From Thermoplasmatales archaeon UBA447 (GTDB lineage Archaea; Thermoplasmatota; Thermoplasmata; Thermoplasmatales; Thermoplasmataceae), in the NCBI GenBank assembly GCA_002503205.1, contig DARE01000008.1:21357-85356 (forward strand): a DNA stretch of 64,000 nt, given 5' to 3'. The translations under genes and the position numbers were made by a program. The notes beneath the pieces were generated by a model. It saw only the letters and a list, made by a program, of their open reading frames with translations, was not told the DNA's origin and did no database searches. This document shows positions 30,840 through 40,678 of this stretch, one piece after another (position 1 is the stretch's first letter; every line of letters starts with the position of its first letter).

Positions 30840-31994
30840 ATGTCATTGAATGATAACAGAGATGTTACCCCATGGGAAGTTTCTGAATCTCTTGGGGAAG
30901 GAGATTACGTTAGGATAGCCAGTGAATTCGGTGCTGGCCTGATCGACAGTGATTTGAGGAACAGGCTTGAGAAACTCGCTGGAGGCACGAATCCGTTTCT
31001 GAATCAGGGTGTATTCTTTGCACACAGGGATCTTAACCTGGCCCTTGATGACCTTGAAAGCGGCAAGGGATTTTATCTCTATACCGGAAGAGGGCCCTCT
31101 GGTAAGATGCACTTAGGGCATCTTCTTCCTTTTATGTTCACAAGATGGCTCCAGAAGTCATTTGATGTCAATCTCATAATTCAGATAACTGATGATGAGA
31201 AATTTCTTTTCAGGGACCTTGAATGGAAGCAACTTTCTCAGGTGACCAGGGACAATATCCTGGACATACTGAGTCTGGGATTTGATGCCAGGAGAACTCA
31301 CATTCTCATTGACTCCATTAACGGCTCTACCCTTTACAGAAGGGGTGTTGAAGTGGCCAGGCATATAAACGTCACTCTATCTAAAGCTGTTTTCGGATTT
31401 CAGGACAGCGATAATGTGGGAAAGTTTTTCTTCACCAGCATTCAGTCCGTCCCAGCGTTCCTGGTCAGCTCCCTGCTCGGAAGAAATATCCGATGCCTGA
31501 TCCCCCATGCAATAGATCAGGACCCTCATTTCAAGGTCTCCAGGGATGTGCTGCCAAAACTGGGCTACCTTAAACCCTCATCCATTATATCCAAATTTCT
31601 GCCCTCTCTCAAGGGTGGGGGCAAGATGTCCTCTTCGGACCCGAACAGTGGAATATTCCTGGATGATACGCCACAGGTTGTAAGGAAGAAGATAATGAAA
31701 TATGCTTTCTCAGGTGGCAGGGACACAGCAGAGGAACAGAGGAAATACGGAGCGAACCCAGATATAGACTTTTCCTTCAATGTCTACAAGCTCATTGAGG
31801 ATGATCAGGTTAAGGTAAGCAAAATCCGTGAAGAATACAGTAGTGGATCCATGCTCTCCGGCGAGCTCAAATCACTTGTTGCTGAAAAAATATCCCAGGT
31901 TCTTGCAGAATTAAGGGAAAAAAGAGAGATCGCCACTGAAAAATATGATGAATATCTCTTTTCGGAGGATAGGCTTATAGAGAGTTTCAGGTGA
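30840..31994 (+). CDS. trpS: Tryptophanyl-tRNA synthetase
   Basis: A class I synthetase of 384 residues. The HIGH-type motif is PSGKMHLGHL at 86-95 and the KMSKS-type motif is KMSSS at 262-266. ITDDEKFLFRDL and the conserved archaeal/eukaryal Trp pattern PHAIDQDPHFKVSRDV separate it from tyrosyl enzymes. It charges tRNA-Trp in the cytoplasm. It begins 23 nt after the mtnA stop and so may share its transcript. Confidence 0.95.
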   Translation: MSLNDNRDVTPWEVSESLGEGDYVRIASEFGAGLIDSDLRNRLEKLAGGTNPFLNQGVFFAHRDLNLALDDLESGKGFYLYTGRGPSGKMHLGHLLPFMFTRWLQKSFDVNLIIQITDDEKFLFRDLEWKQLSQVTRDNILDILSLGFDARRTHILIDSINGSTLYRRGVEVARHINVTLSKAVFGFQDSDNVGKFFFTSIQSVPAFLVSSLLGRNIRCLIPHAIDQDPHFKVSRDVLPKLGYLKPSSIISKFLPSLKGGGKMSSSDPNSGIFLDDTPQVVRKKIMKYAFSGGRDTAEEQRKYGANPDIDFSFNVYKLIEDDQVKVSKIREEYSSGSMLSGELKSLVAEKISQVLAELREKREIATEKYDEYLFSEDRLIESFR

Positions 31995-32013
31995 AATTCT
32001 CGAATCCCTGGAA

Positions 32014-32024
32014 ACATATTTAAA
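32014..32024 (+). promoter_or_regulatory. TATA-like box before the methyltransferase gene
   Basis: CATATTTAAAA is centred 25 nt before the ATG at 32044, an ideal position for a leaderless transcript. Confidence 0.55.
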
Positions 32025-32043
32025 ACGACACACATGCTCATAC

Positions 32044-32646
32044 ATGAGCCTCCCCGATTTTGGTGTTTATCACCATTCAACCAGAAAGCAGTCTGAGATT
32101 CTCAGAGAATCGGTTAGGGATCTGTTCAGCCATTCATTTGACATAGCAGGTATCCGGAAGGGAGAAGAGATCAGGGTCCTTGACGCTGGATGCGGGTCCG
32201 GATTTCTATGTGCCGTGGTAGCATCATATTTTCCCAATGCACAAATTACTGGCATTGACCTGTTCAAAAGCGGGAGCCTCAGGGATCTTAGCCTGGATAC
32301 TGCAGTTAGGAATATGGAAATATTAGGATTCAGCAGAAGAGTCGAATTCGTAACAGCAGACCTGACAGAGTCCCTCAAATCACTGGGCACTTTTGACCTC
32401 ATAGTATCAAATCTTGTTCTGCACAACCTTGGCCAGAGGAGGAAAAAAGCATTCGGAAACATTGTGGAAGTCATGAAACAGGGTGCATTTTTTGTCTATG
32501 GTGATCTCAGCACTTCAAATGAACCGGAGGGGTCGGATTCCAGCCATGATGTTCTGGGACCATTGAGATTAATTTACGAACAGAGGCTGGAATCGAAGAG
32601 CCAATACAGGTTGCAGATATTCAGGAATAACATACCTAACAGATAA
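32044..32646 (+). CDS. Class I SAM-dependent methyltransferase
   Basis: The 200-residue protein has SAM-binding motif I VLDAGCGSGFLCAVVASY (about 46-63), the acidic loop ITGIDLF, and motif IV DLIVSNLVLHNLG. There is no extra domain to name the substrate. It lies alone, convergent with the 5S rRNA gene. Substrate may be a small molecule, protein or RNA; not decidable here. Confidence 0.85.
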   Translation: MSLPDFGVYHHSTRKQSEILRESVRDLFSHSFDIAGIRKGEEIRVLDAGCGSGFLCAVVASYFPNAQITGIDLFKSGSLRDLSLDTAVRNMEILGFSRRVEFVTADLTESLKSLGTFDLIVSNLVLHNLGQRRKKAFGNIVEVMKQGAFFVYGDLSTSNEPEGSDSSHDVLGPLRLIYEQRLESKSQYRLQIFRNNIPNR

Positions 32647-32660
32647 GGAAACAATTAAAA

Positions 32661-32780
32661 ATGACAGCCAGTCGCATTTCCCGTCCCCTCGCGGAAGACA
32701 GTACACATACGACCTGCATCAAGCTTTACCGTCGGGTTCGGAATGAGACCGGGTGTGACCTTGATGCTCAAGCCGTCACG
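32661..32780 (-). rRNA. 5S ribosomal RNA (stand-alone gene)
   Basis: The reverse complement carries the conserved 5S core: GGTCACACCCGGTCTCATTC followed by CGAACCCGACGGTAAAGC. Helix I is formed by TGACGGC near the 5' end (about 32778) and GCTGTCA near the 3' end (about 32662), giving roughly 117 nt; the exact ends are estimated. No 16S or 23S gene is near. Unlinked rRNA genes are a known feature of Thermoplasma relatives. Confidence 0.93.
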
Positions 32781-32800
32781 CTCCAGTTATTTCTCACTCG

Positions 32801-32814
32801 TATTTAATATTTAT
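32801..32814 (-). promoter_or_regulatory. TATA-like box of the 5S rRNA gene
   Basis: On the minus strand the region reads AATATTAAATA within an AT-rich block, centred about 28 nt upstream of the inferred 5S 5' end. This supports independent transcription of the 5S gene. Confidence 0.55.
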
Positions 32815-32897
32815 TGCAAGGCATTAGAAACACAATGTCCCATTACATAAACAGACCGGTAAGTTAAAAATCATATGTCCGTGCTTTGTTCTCAAAT

Positions 32898-32905
32898 GTT
32901 ATATA
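32898..32905 (+). promoter_or_regulatory. TATA-like box of otsA
   Basis: GTTATATA is centred about 25 nt before the otsA ATG at 32926, predicting a leaderless otsA-otsB mRNA. Confidence 0.55.
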
Positions 32906-32925
32906 GCATTAGAATATAATTATTC

Positions 32926-34305
32926 ATGAGATATCTTGTGGTTACAAGCCGGGCACCAGTAAGCCATGAGATTGTTAGTGGCAGGGAGAACCTCAAGAAG
33001 AACGTTGGTGGTGTTGTAACCGCGCTAAGGAGATTGATGATGCAGGAGGGTGGCACCTGGGTCAGCTGGGGTGACGGAAACGCTGATAACAGATACCTTG
33101 AGGAAGATTATGAGGGGTACCACATCTCCAGAATTATACTTGAGCAAAGGGAAAAAAAGGGCTTCTATGACGATTATTCAAATGGTACGCTATGGCCCCT
33201 TTTCCACTATTTCAGGGACCAGATGAGACTGAGCCCGAACGGTTACAAAAAATATGAGGATGTGAACAGGAAATTTGCTGAAAAGATAATTGAACACCTG
33301 ACCAGGGACACCATCATATGGGTTCATGACTATCAGCTGATGCTTGTACCGGGCATGCTGAGGGAAAATGGTGTCAGAAACCTAATAATATTCACCTGGC
33401 ACATTCCATGGGTTGCAAGTGAGTTCTATTCAATCCTTCCAGAGGCAAAAATACTTTTGTCAAGTGTATCAAAGGCAGATATGATCACATTCCACACACA
33501 CCTCTATGAGCGTAATTTCCACGAGTCTGTGAAGATGCTCTTTGGAACAGACGAAGCCCTAAAAGACAGAACATTTGTCTTTTCACTTGGCATAGACGTG
33601 AAGTACTATTCGTCAAACAATTTTGCCGGACTTCCATCTAAGGCACTCAAGGGAAAAAAACTGATATTCTCTGTTGACAGGCTTGACTATACGAAAGGCC
33701 TGATAAGCAGGGTAATGGCCATTGAGACGCTGATAAAGAAATTCCCCAAGTCCAGGGAGAAATTCATCTACGTTATGGTTGTGACTCCTAGCAGAACATC
33801 TGTCTCGCAGTATGAGGAACTGAAGCGAGAACTTGAAATGACAATTGGCAGGGTAAATGGTCTTTATTCTGACCTTTCATGGCAGCCGATCGTTTACATA
33901 TACAGGAAGGTCTCTGACACACTCCTGATGAGCTATTACAGGAAGGCGGACATCGCGCTCATCACTCCCTTAATAGATGGGCTTAACCTTGTGAGCAAGG
34001 AATTCGTTGCAGCATCCCAGAATGGCATACTTATACTTTCTGAATTCGCAGGTGCGGCTTTCAACCTAAAGGATGCGATACTGGTAAATCCCAACGACCC
34101 TGATGAAGTGGCTCAGAAAATTCATGAGGCAATGTTCATGGAGCCACATGAGATAACAAGAAGGCTCTGGTCCCTTAAGAGGACCATACAGAAGTATGAT
34201 CTTGAATGGTGGCTAAATAGCATTAAGAACGAGGCAATAAGGATTCATGAGCATGGAGACAGGGATATCAGAAATAGAGAAAGCATTCACAACTCTCCTG
34301 AATAA
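32926..34305 (+). CDS. otsA: Trehalose-6-phosphate synthase (GT20)
   Basis: A 459-residue GT-B fold family 20 transferase. The N-terminus shows SRAPVSHEI and NVGGVVTALRRLM (glucose-6-phosphate and donor loop), then WVHDYQLMLVPGMLR, VDRLDYTKGLISR and the C-terminal PLIDGLNLVSKEFVA, all OtsA hallmarks. It joins UDP- or ADP-glucose to glucose-6-phosphate. It overlaps otsB by 59 nt or 53 nt depending on the otsB start, so the two are translated from one mRNA. Trehalose is a stress and osmotic protectant. Confidence 0.96.
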   Translation: MRYLVVTSRAPVSHEIVSGRENLKKNVGGVVTALRRLMMQEGGTWVSWGDGNADNRYLEEDYEGYHISRIILEQREKKGFYDDYSNGTLWPLFHYFRDQMRLSPNGYKKYEDVNRKFAEKIIEHLTRDTIIWVHDYQLMLVPGMLRENGVRNLIIFTWHIPWVASEFYSILPEAKILLSSVSKADMITFHTHLYERNFHESVKMLFGTDEALKDRTFVFSLGIDVKYYSSNNFAGLPSKALKGKKLIFSVDRLDYTKGLISRVMAIETLIKKFPKSREKFIYVMVVTPSRTSVSQYEELKRELEMTIGRVNGLYSDLSWQPIVYIYRKVSDTLLMSYYRKADIALITPLIDGLNLVSKEFVAASQNGILILSEFAGAAFNLKDAILVNPNDPDEVAQKIHEAMFMEPHEITRRLWSLKRTIQKYDLEWWLNSIKNEAIRIHEHGDRDIRNRESIHNSPE

Positions 34306-35002
34306 GGATCCAGCCATATTTTTAGATTATGATGGGACTCTTGTTCCAATTCAACCCGATGCAGATGCAGCCACTGCCGAAAGGGAACTTCTGGATCTTC
34401 TGCACATTCTGGACACCAGGTACACACTCTGGATAGTCACTGGAAGAACTCTTGATTCCATAACTGGATTCATTGGCACCGGATTCAACATAATAGGTCT
34501 CCACGGACTGGCCATGCGAACAAAAGACGGAATCGTAACCATCAGTCCGATGCTTGAAAGATACAGGCCAATTTTCATGAGATTCATGGAAGATGAGCAT
34601 GATATCCTGGAGAGATTCCCGGGAGTTGTGATAAAGGACAAGGGTGGCGCCATCAGCTTTTCACTCTGGGGAATGGAGGAGCCAGATATTCAGGGCCTTG
34701 AGGATTTTCTGCGAAAATATGCTGAGGACCTCGAACTGGACTTCTATCCCGGGAAAAGGATTTATGAACTTCGCATACCTGGCATCAACAAAGGGAAGGC
34801 AATAAGGGAGATCAGAGATCAGAGGCCTGCACTGATCATAGGTGATGACATCACAGATGAGGATGCTTTCAGTCTCAATAAGGATGCAATAACAGTCAAG
34901 GTTGGGGCTGGCGACACTGAGGCAGGTTTCCGCATTCAGGATTACCTGTCTGTAAGGGAACTCCTCAAAGCCATCGCAAGTCAGAAACCTGAAACATCGT
35001 AA
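34247..35002 (+). CDS. otsB: Trehalose-6-phosphate phosphatase
   Basis: The 251-residue HAD-superfamily phosphatase has the nucleophile motif FLDYDGTLVPI with Asp27 and Asp29, WIVTGR in motif II, and GDDITDEDAF in motif IV. It dephosphorylates trehalose-6-phosphate. ATG 34247 and ATG 34253 are both possible starts. Its last 22 nt overlap the end of the convergent nitrilase gene. Confidence 0.94.
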   Translation: MSMETGISEIEKAFTTLLNKDPAIFLDYDGTLVPIQPDADAATAERELLDLLHILDTRYTLWIVTGRTLDSITGFIGTGFNIIGLHGLAMRTKDGIVTISPMLERYRPIFMRFMEDEHDILERFPGVVIKDKGGAISFSLWGMEEPDIQGLEDFLRKYAEDLELDFYPGKRIYELRIPGINKGKAIREIRDQRPALIIGDDITDEDAFSLNKDAITVKVGAGDTEAGFRIQDYLSVRELLKAIASQKPETS

Positions 35003-35784
35003 AGGTCCAGTCGCCTCTCCTTCAGAACGGGGACCTCTTCCAGATACTTCTGGACAATTCCCATATCAATTTCCACTGAAAGAATTCCTTCCTTGTTGTC
35101 AAGTTCCTTAATTATATCACCATAGGGGCTCACAACCATTGAGTGGCCAGTAAACTTCTCCCCGCACTGGGCAGTTCCTAACACAAAGGCACCATTCTCA
35201 GTGGCCCTTGCAACAAGCAGATTTCTCCATGTGTCGAGCTTTCTCTTTCCCGCAAACCATCCGGCCTGGTAAGAGAGAATACTCGCACCCGTGATCCTCA
35301 GTATCCTCGATGGTTCCGGGAATCTGAGGTCATAGCAAATCAGTGAACCTATATTGGATTTGCCTATTCCAAAAGGCTTTACCTGCATTCTTCCTGGCTC
35401 AAAAACGCTGCTCTCCTTCATGGAGTAGGCGTCAAAAAGATGTGTCTTCCTGTATTTGCCACATATTATTCCCATGCTGTCCACAAGAACAGATGTGTTA
35501 AAAGGCCTGAGTGCATAGGAATTCTTCTCCGCAATATTTGTGAGAAGGTATGAACCTGACCCCTTTAATACAGAGGATAGCTGCTGCACAAATGACCCAT
35601 CAACCGGTTCAGCATCTTCTGCAGTCTTTTCAGGTGAAGAATAGTCTGGAACATGCATATGGTACTCAGGGAATATAACAAGATCAGGTTTGTCCTTCAG
35701 GGCATCCTTGAGAAAGCCAATAGATCTTTCCAGATTTTCCGCCTTATCTGAACTCGACTGAAATTGTACCAATGAAATCTTCAT
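34981..35784 (-). CDS. Carbon-nitrogen hydrolase (nitrilase superfamily)
   Basis: A 267-residue amidase-type enzyme with the Glu-Lys-Cys triad: Glu40 in VIFPEYH, Lys113 in YRKTHLFD and Cys150 in SLICYDLRFPE. The fold cleaves amides or nitriles; this compact form resembles omega-amidase/Nit-type and deaminated-glutathione amidases, but substrate is unknown. It lies 4 nt downstream of top6A, in the same transcriptional direction. Confidence 0.9.
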   Translation of the reverse strand: MKISLVQFQSSSDKAENLERSIGFLKDALKDKPDLVIFPEYHMHVPDYSSPEKTAEDAEPVDGSFVQQLSSVLKGSGSYLLTNIAEKNSYALRPFNTSVLVDSMGIICGKYRKTHLFDAYSMKESSVFEPGRMQVKPFGIGKSNIGSLICYDLRFPEPSRILRITGASILSYQAGWFAGKRKLDTWRNLLVARATENGAFVLGTAQCGEKFTGHSMVVSPYGDIIKELDNKEGILSVEIDMGIVQKYLEEVPVLKERRLDLYDVSGF

Positions 35785-35788
35785 GCAA

Positions 35789-36880
35789 TCATCCTCTGAA
35801 TCCCTCTATCTCAGATAGTTTTTCCGGCAGGTAAGTTTTTGTCACGTAATCCAGCCCATATTTGGCAAGTGCCTGCTGTTCAGCCTTTTTGCCAATTCTG
35901 AGCATTGTCTCTATCTCCTGGACCCAAAATTCCGAATTGAATCTTGGATCCTTCAGTTCAGAATTAAGGGCAGCAATATCACGATCGCTCAGCTTATCTG
36001 TGGGAAGATCGTAATTCAATATATCTGATGCGGTTATACCTATAAATTCTGCTGTTGGCACTGCAAGATATTCCGATATGTGTGCGGTCTTTATGGCCCC
36101 GTACGCAATTGACCCGAATATTCTGAAGGACCAAGGATCTCCATCCGTAAATACATAGACAGGGAGGTTTTTCTCAGTATTCAGCCTCTTCAGCAGCCTC
36201 CTGGTGCTCCTGGCAGGCTGGCCTTTCAGATGCACCAGCAAAGCCCGGCTATCTTCGTCAAACCCGTTCTCCACAAGCCTGTCAAACATTCCTCCTGTCT
36301 CTATGGCAAGGATGAAATCAGCATCAACATCCTTTATTCTCAGTTTCTCCTCTTCCACATTATATGGTATAGGATATCCACTGTCCCCGACATCATCTTT
36401 ACAGTTTATTTTTTTGAATTCCCCCTTTCTTGTCTTTTCCTCCACAGTTATATTACCGATTATGCTGGCTCCGTTTTCCTCCGGCCTTAACTTGAAATCC
36501 TCCCTGAGAAGTGATGAAAGGACCTCAAGATCCTCAGCCATCATGTTTGACTCATCCTGAGCTCCGAATTTAGCCAGATTCCAGCCTTCCGATATGTAGT
36601 ACATTTCTCTTAGGGTTGAGGATTTGTTAGTCTGTATCATGCTTTCTATAAATTCCACCATGTATAGTAGTTTCAGAATGTACTGAGCCCCATCCAGGCT
36701 TTTCGCGCTTCTTGTTACTGTTGAATCTCCGTATTTCCAAACAGAGGAAAGGTAGTCTAGAACTATATTGTCCTTATTCCTTGAGGACATCTGTATCTCT
36801 GGAACCTCACCCTCGGAGATAGAAGAGTGGATTGAACTTATTATCTCCCTGAATTTCTTCTCAGGTAATGAATCATTCAT
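35789..36880 (-). CDS. top6A: DNA topoisomerase VI subunit A
   Basis: The 363-residue Spo11-like subunit carries the catalytic tyrosine Tyr95 in [11 protein letters not shown] on a winged-helix domain, and the Toprim metal site with [13 protein letters not shown] and [14 protein letters not shown]. With Top6B it makes a type IIB topoisomerase that passes DNA duplexes in an ATP-dependent way, removing supercoils and unlinking chromosomes. All key residues are intact. It overlaps top6B by 8 nt. Confidence 0.96.
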   Translation of the reverse strand: MNDSLPEKKFREIISSIHSSISEGEVPEIQMSSRNKDNIVLDYLSSVWKYGDSTVTRSAKSLDGAQYILKLLYMVEFIESMIQTNKSSTLREMYYISEGWNLAKFGAQDESNMMAEDLEVLSSLLREDFKLRPEENGASIIGNITVEEKTRKGEFKKINCKDDVGDSGYPIPYNVEEEKLRIKDVDADFILAIETGGMFDRLVENGFDEDSRALLVHLKGQPARSTRRLLKRLNTEKNLPVYVFTDGDPWSFRIFGSIAYGAIKTAHISEYLAVPTAEFIGITASDILNYDLPTDKLSDRDIAALNSELKDPRFNSEFWVQEIETMLRIGKKAEQQALAKYGLDYVTKTYLPEKLSEIEGFRG

Positions 36881-38747
36881 TGCTATCAGCCTCTATCCTG
36901 AGCTCCTCTTCGAAGTAATCTGGAGGCAAAAGCTCAGCTCCCTGAATCCATACCGGATCTATGCCTGTGAAATAATAATCTGTTCCGGGATACTGATTAA
37001 AAGTCCCTTTCACACTGAATTCAAGGATCACTCTTCTGGATGGTTCCAGACCATTTACTTCGAAACTGAGTGTCTCGGATGACGAAGAAGTGCCGGGCGG
37101 CTCAGCGTAGAGCTTGAATGTTGCACTCTTTCTGGTAAAGTTGACAACTTCTGCCCTGATATCGTAATGATCCTCGTTTCTCTGAAAAGTCTCTGTCACA
37201 AATATCACATTTGCTATTTTTGACAATACCATTGAGATATCCGGCTCAGGCAGTCCGAGAAGAGATGAACTTTTTGCGCCAATTTCAGGGATTATCTTCT
37301 CAACAAGAGTGAACTTCTCGTATATCTTCGAACGCTTTTCCTTCTTGTTTATGAAGCCTCTCACTCCCCTGGCCGCTGTTTTCAATGCGGCCGTGATTTC
37401 CTCCATTATCAGATCAATCCCGGCAATCGCCTCTTTTGATTCCGAAGTAAATGGAAGCCTGATCCCGAAAACATGTACAAGTATAATGGCAGGGCCAAAT
37501 GGGACACCCTTACCTCCTCTCTGGTCAAAACCATACCCTCTCCAGTCCATTTCTGATATGGCCCGAGTTATGGCACATGCACCCGGCTGGTAAAGAAGAG
37601 GGACCTTATTTGCGAATCTCACCACCCTTACCTGCTCATCTGCCGGAAGGTTCCCTCCGTAGACTATTCCTACCTCAACGGAAAATGGGTTACCGTTGTG
37701 TACGGAAACTGGCCTCTGAACAGGCTTGCCAAAGTACAGCGGCTGCAGTTCCCCATATATGTTTTTCAGCCCTCGCCTGATAAAGTCGCTTCCCAGGGGC
37801 GAAAGACAGTCAGTTGGTGGTGGAAGAATCTTAACAGAATTAAAGGCATCAAGCAGCTTTTTCATATAGTGGATTTCCAGTTTATCCACAGGAATCGAGA
37901 AATCTATTCCGGATGTGGAGGACATCTCATCCAGTGTCCTGGGTGTTAACCTGCTAAGGTCCTGAAGCAAAAACTCCCCTAATGTCCTGTTCGGGATCGA
38001 TCTGGCCATTCTGTAAAGTTCGCCCAGCTCCAGGCCCATTGGGTGTGGCTTGATGGATCTTGCAGGTGTAGAAGGTTTTTCCATGACACGCTCAATTCGC
38101 ACCTTCTTTCCATCAGGGTCTATGAATGTGAACTGCGCATTGGGGTTTACAATTGCGGACTCTTTGAGGTACTCGAATACAGACTGTTTGCCTGTCTGGT
38201 ATTTTCCCTTGAGTGGTATCTCAATTCTCGTGCCGCTTTCCTTTTCCCATATCACCGGCTTCTCACCGATTATGTCTGCCCTGTTCTCCTTTACATTTAT
38301 TCCGAGCTCGAAGGCGTAAGCCACGTCTTCCTGTTTCTGTTTTGTCTTGATTTTTGAGGGAAGTGCAGTTGTGATCTGCCCGTAAAGTATGGATGCTGTT
38401 ATCCCTATACCCTGCTGGCCCCTGGATTGCCGGAGTGTTCCAAACCTTGAACCATAAAGTAGCCGCCCAAAGACGTTCGGAACCTCCTTCCTGGATATCC
38501 CCGGGCCATTGTCCTCAACTATAACAGTGAGAGAATCATCCCCGGATCTGTTTATTTCAACATATATGTCAGGGAGTATCTGGTACTCCTCGCATGCATC
38601 CAGGGAGTTGTCCACTGCCTCCTTAATAACCATAAATAGAGATTTCTGCAGAGAGTCAAAACCCAGTATATGCCTGTTCTTCTCAAAAAATTCGGAGATT
38701 GATGTCTCCCTGAACTCGGAAGGGGCATCACTCTTTCTGGTGCTCAT
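36873..38747 (-). CDS. top6B: DNA topoisomerase VI subunit B
   Basis: The 624-residue ATPase subunit begins with the GHKL Bergerat fold: [14 protein letters not shown] (Glu43, Asn47, Asp50), VEDNGPGI at 77-84 and [10 protein letters not shown] for the ATP lid. The helix-two-turn-helix and transducer domains follow, and the C-terminal 100 residues look like an extra beta-rich Ig-like domain present in some Top6B proteins. Length is full. B before A in one operon is usual. Confidence 0.96.
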   Translation of the reverse strand: MSTRKSDAPSEFRETSISEFFEKNRHILGFDSLQKSLFMVIKEAVDNSLDACEEYQILPDIYVEINRSGDDSLTVIVEDNGPGISRKEVPNVFGRLLYGSRFGTLRQSRGQQGIGITASILYGQITTALPSKIKTKQKQEDVAYAFELGINVKENRADIIGEKPVIWEKESGTRIEIPLKGKYQTGKQSVFEYLKESAIVNPNAQFTFIDPDGKKVRIERVMEKPSTPARSIKPHPMGLELGELYRMARSIPNRTLGEFLLQDLSRLTPRTLDEMSSTSGIDFSIPVDKLEIHYMKKLLDAFNSVKILPPPTDCLSPLGSDFIRRGLKNIYGELQPLYFGKPVQRPVSVHNGNPFSVEVGIVYGGNLPADEQVRVVRFANKVPLLYQPGACAITRAISEMDWRGYGFDQRGGKGVPFGPAIILVHVFGIRLPFTSESKEAIAGIDLIMEEITAALKTAARGVRGFINKKEKRSKIYEKFTLVEKIIPEIGAKSSSLLGLPEPDISMVLSKIANVIFVTETFQRNEDHYDIRAEVVNFTRKSATFKLYAEPPGTSSSSETLSFEVNGLEPSRRVILEFSVKGTFNQYPGTDYYFTGIDPVWIQGAELLPPDYFEEELRIEADSNE

Positions 38748-38787
38748 TGAACTGACAAGGCAGATACAGATAAATTGTTTTGCGACT

Positions 38788-39546
38788 TTATCCGAAGTAT
38801 CCGAGATCTTCCTTTGGCTGAGCCCTTGTCTGAGCTTCCTCCTGCATTCGGCCAGTAATCTGCTCTATTTGCTTTGTCCTTTCGTCCAGATCTTCAAGAT
38901 TTATGTCGAGGTTCAGAAGGTTCTTCAGGACCTTTACAACCTCTCTTGCCCCCTTTGGGTCTGCAAAATAGCCAGATGTTTCGCCCATGAGGCATGCACC
39001 GTATATGGAAAACATCTCACTGGACATTCCCAGTATAACACCTGCGGATCCAACTATTCCTCCACCGGGTTCCCCCTTTGGAAAGACAACCCCGCTCTCC
39101 TTCAATTTTGCAATCATTCCTGGATCTGTTACAGCGCCCAGAACCCTTGGCTCATCGACTATTTTTCCTGTGCTGTAGCCACCCAGTGTGTATACCCCTG
39201 ACAGGCCAAATTGCTTGAGCAGTTCCAGTATGGCATAGGAGACTTCATACTGTCCCTCCTGTGTTGTTCCCTGGAAATCCCCCACAAGAACAAGCAGGTC
39301 CTGTTTCCCCCGGAATTTCTTGTAATATATGCTGTTTCTTACAAGTCTCGCGACACCTTCCTCGTCAATGAAGACCTGAGGAGGAAAATACTGTGAGAAC
39401 ATGTCAGCCAGCTTTTCCATCTTGAATTTGTCTATAAGATAATCTGCTGCTATCTTTCCTACATTACCTATTCCCGGTAGCCCCCCTATTAGGACAGGGT
39501 TGCTAAGTTTCGGTTTTTTATACTGCCTTATTATTATTTTTTCCAT
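38788..39546 (-). CDS. PAC2-family proteasome assembly chaperone-like protein
   Basis: Start at ATG 39546, five nt after a GAGGGGG Shine-Dalgarno. The 252-residue protein has LIGGLPGIGNVGKIAADYLI and IYGACLMGETSGYFADPKGA, the pattern of archaeal PAC2 (PF09754) proteins such as PbaB, an ATP-independent chaperone for proteasome assembly. It overlaps the nop10 gene and sits in the widely conserved archaeal string eL42-eS27-aIF2alpha-Nop10-PAC2. Confidence 0.9.
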   Translation of the reverse strand: MEKIIIRQYKKPKLSNPVLIGGLPGIGNVGKIAADYLIDKFKMEKLADMFSQYFPPQVFIDEEGVARLVRNSIYYKKFRGKQDLLVLVGDFQGTTQEGQYEVSYAILELLKQFGLSGVYTLGGYSTGKIVDEPRVLGAVTDPGMIAKLKESGVVFPKGEPGGGIVGSAGVILGMSSEMFSIYGACLMGETSGYFADPKGAREVVKVLKNLLNLDINLEDLDERTKQIEQITGRMQEEAQTRAQPKEDLGYFG

Positions 39547-39703
39547 CACTACCCCCTCTTTCCATTAATCTGTACTTCTGAAATCTGTCATTCGTGGAAA
39601 ATCTAGGAGGCATTGCGTACACAGCCGTGCCATCACATTTCGGGCACCTGTCCAACATAGTGTAAGCGCCACATATGGTGCACCTGTAGATCAATGAACG
39701 CAA
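39518..39703 (-). CDS. nop10: H/ACA RNP component Nop10
   Basis: A 61-residue protein with MRSLIYRCTICGAYTMLDRC: Cys8, Cys11, Cys20 and Cys23 form the zinc ribbon, followed by PPRFSTNDRFQKYR, the conserved linker and helix that bind Cbf5. It is needed for RNA-guided pseudouridylation. The start is TTG at 39703, about 9 nt after the aIF2alpha stop. The C-terminus overlaps the PAC2 gene by 29 nt. Confidence 0.95.
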   Translation of the reverse strand: MRSLIYRCTICGAYTMLDRCPKCDGTAVYAMPPRFSTNDRFQKYRLMERGGSDGKNNNKAV

Positions 39704-39711
39704 TTAAACCA

Positions 39712-40470
39712 CTATCTCCTGGTAAATTCAGTAACCACGTTGTACTTTTTCGAGTTCTCTGTGATCTTCTGTACCACTCTTTTCAATACATCTTCTGCCG
39801 ACTTATAATCTTTCTCTGTCACAACTATATTGTATCTGGGAGCTCCAGCGTACTGTATCCTTACATTTTCCTCAACAGAATCCTTGAAAGTATTCCTGAT
39901 CCTCTCAACACCGTCGCTCTCAAGGGAATATGCCTCTACAACCCCTCCAATCTTCAGATATGGCAATACGACATTTTCCTTCGCCACCTTTACAAATGTC
40001 TCCTTCCATTTCCCCTGAACATCCGGAAGCCATTCATCAGCACTGGCCGATGCATCTTCGAACGCTTCATATAAAGATCCGAACCTGTTTGCAAGATCAT
40101 CGGCAAACTCCTTTCTGCTGGCTTCAACTGATTTTTTTAGCGACTTGGAAACAATCTCTAGAAGCTTATCAGCCCTCTGGTCATTCTTCCACTCTGAAAC
40201 CTTCTCCCTCTTCTGGTGTTCATTAACCCTCTTGAGGGAAAGCTCAGCATAATTCCTGGACGAATCAACACTGAGCACTTTGCAGACAGTCTTCTGGCCT
40301 TCCCTCAGATAATCTTTAATGTGTCTGACCCAGCCTGTGGCAACTTCAGCGATGTGTACAAAACCTTCACAGTTGGGATATTCCTCAAGTTTGGCATTTG
40401 CGCCAAAGTTCTTTACGCTCTTTATTGTGACAACTACAAGGTCACCTGGTTCGGGTAATCCCTTCTTCAT
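39712..40470 (-). CDS. eif2a: Translation initiation factor aIF2 alpha
   Basis: A 252-residue protein: N-terminal S1 domain (LPEPGDLVVVTIKSVKNFGA, then CEGFVHIAEVATGWV), a helical domain from about 85 to 165, and a C-terminal alpha/beta domain (APRYNIVVTEKDYKSAEDVL). It joins aIF2 gamma to bring initiator tRNA to the ribosome. Overlap with eS27 is 4 nt. Confidence 0.97.
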   Translation of the reverse strand: MKKGLPEPGDLVVVTIKSVKNFGANAKLEEYPNCEGFVHIAEVATGWVRHIKDYLREGQKTVCKVLSVDSSRNYAELSLKRVNEHQKREKVSEWKNDQRADKLLEIVSKSLKKSVEASRKEFADDLANRFGSLYEAFEDASASADEWLPDVQGKWKETFVKVAKENVVLPYLKIGGVVEAYSLESDGVERIRNTFKDSVEENVRIQYAGAPRYNIVVTEKDYKSAEDVLKRVVQKITENSKKYNVVTEFTRR

Positions 40471-40676
40471 TCTGTTTCTCCAACGAGTTCAGCGGACAAC
40501 TCGGATATGCCACCTGTTGGTCTTGAAAGAGTTGCGCCGCAGATATTGCATACGACTACTGATGATGTCCTTGTATAAGTTGGCTGGACATTGCCGCAAT
40601 CCTTGCATTTTATCTTTACAAAGCGGTTTCCTATTCCCTTTGGCTTAACAAATTTCTTTGTTGTTTCCTCTGACAT
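40467..40676 (-). CDS. rps27e: Small ribosomal subunit protein eS27
   Basis: A 69-residue zinc-ribbon protein with Cys24, Cys27, Cys43 and Cys46 (KCKDCGN and VCNICGA), ending in GATLSRPTGG, the archaeal S27e pattern. It lies 2 nt after eL42 and overlaps eIF2-alpha by 4 nt. Confidence 0.97.
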   Translation of the reverse strand: MSEETTKKFVKPKGIGNRFVKIKCKDCGNVQPTYTRTSSVVVCNICGATLSRPTGGISELSAELVGETE

Positions 40677-40678
40677 TA

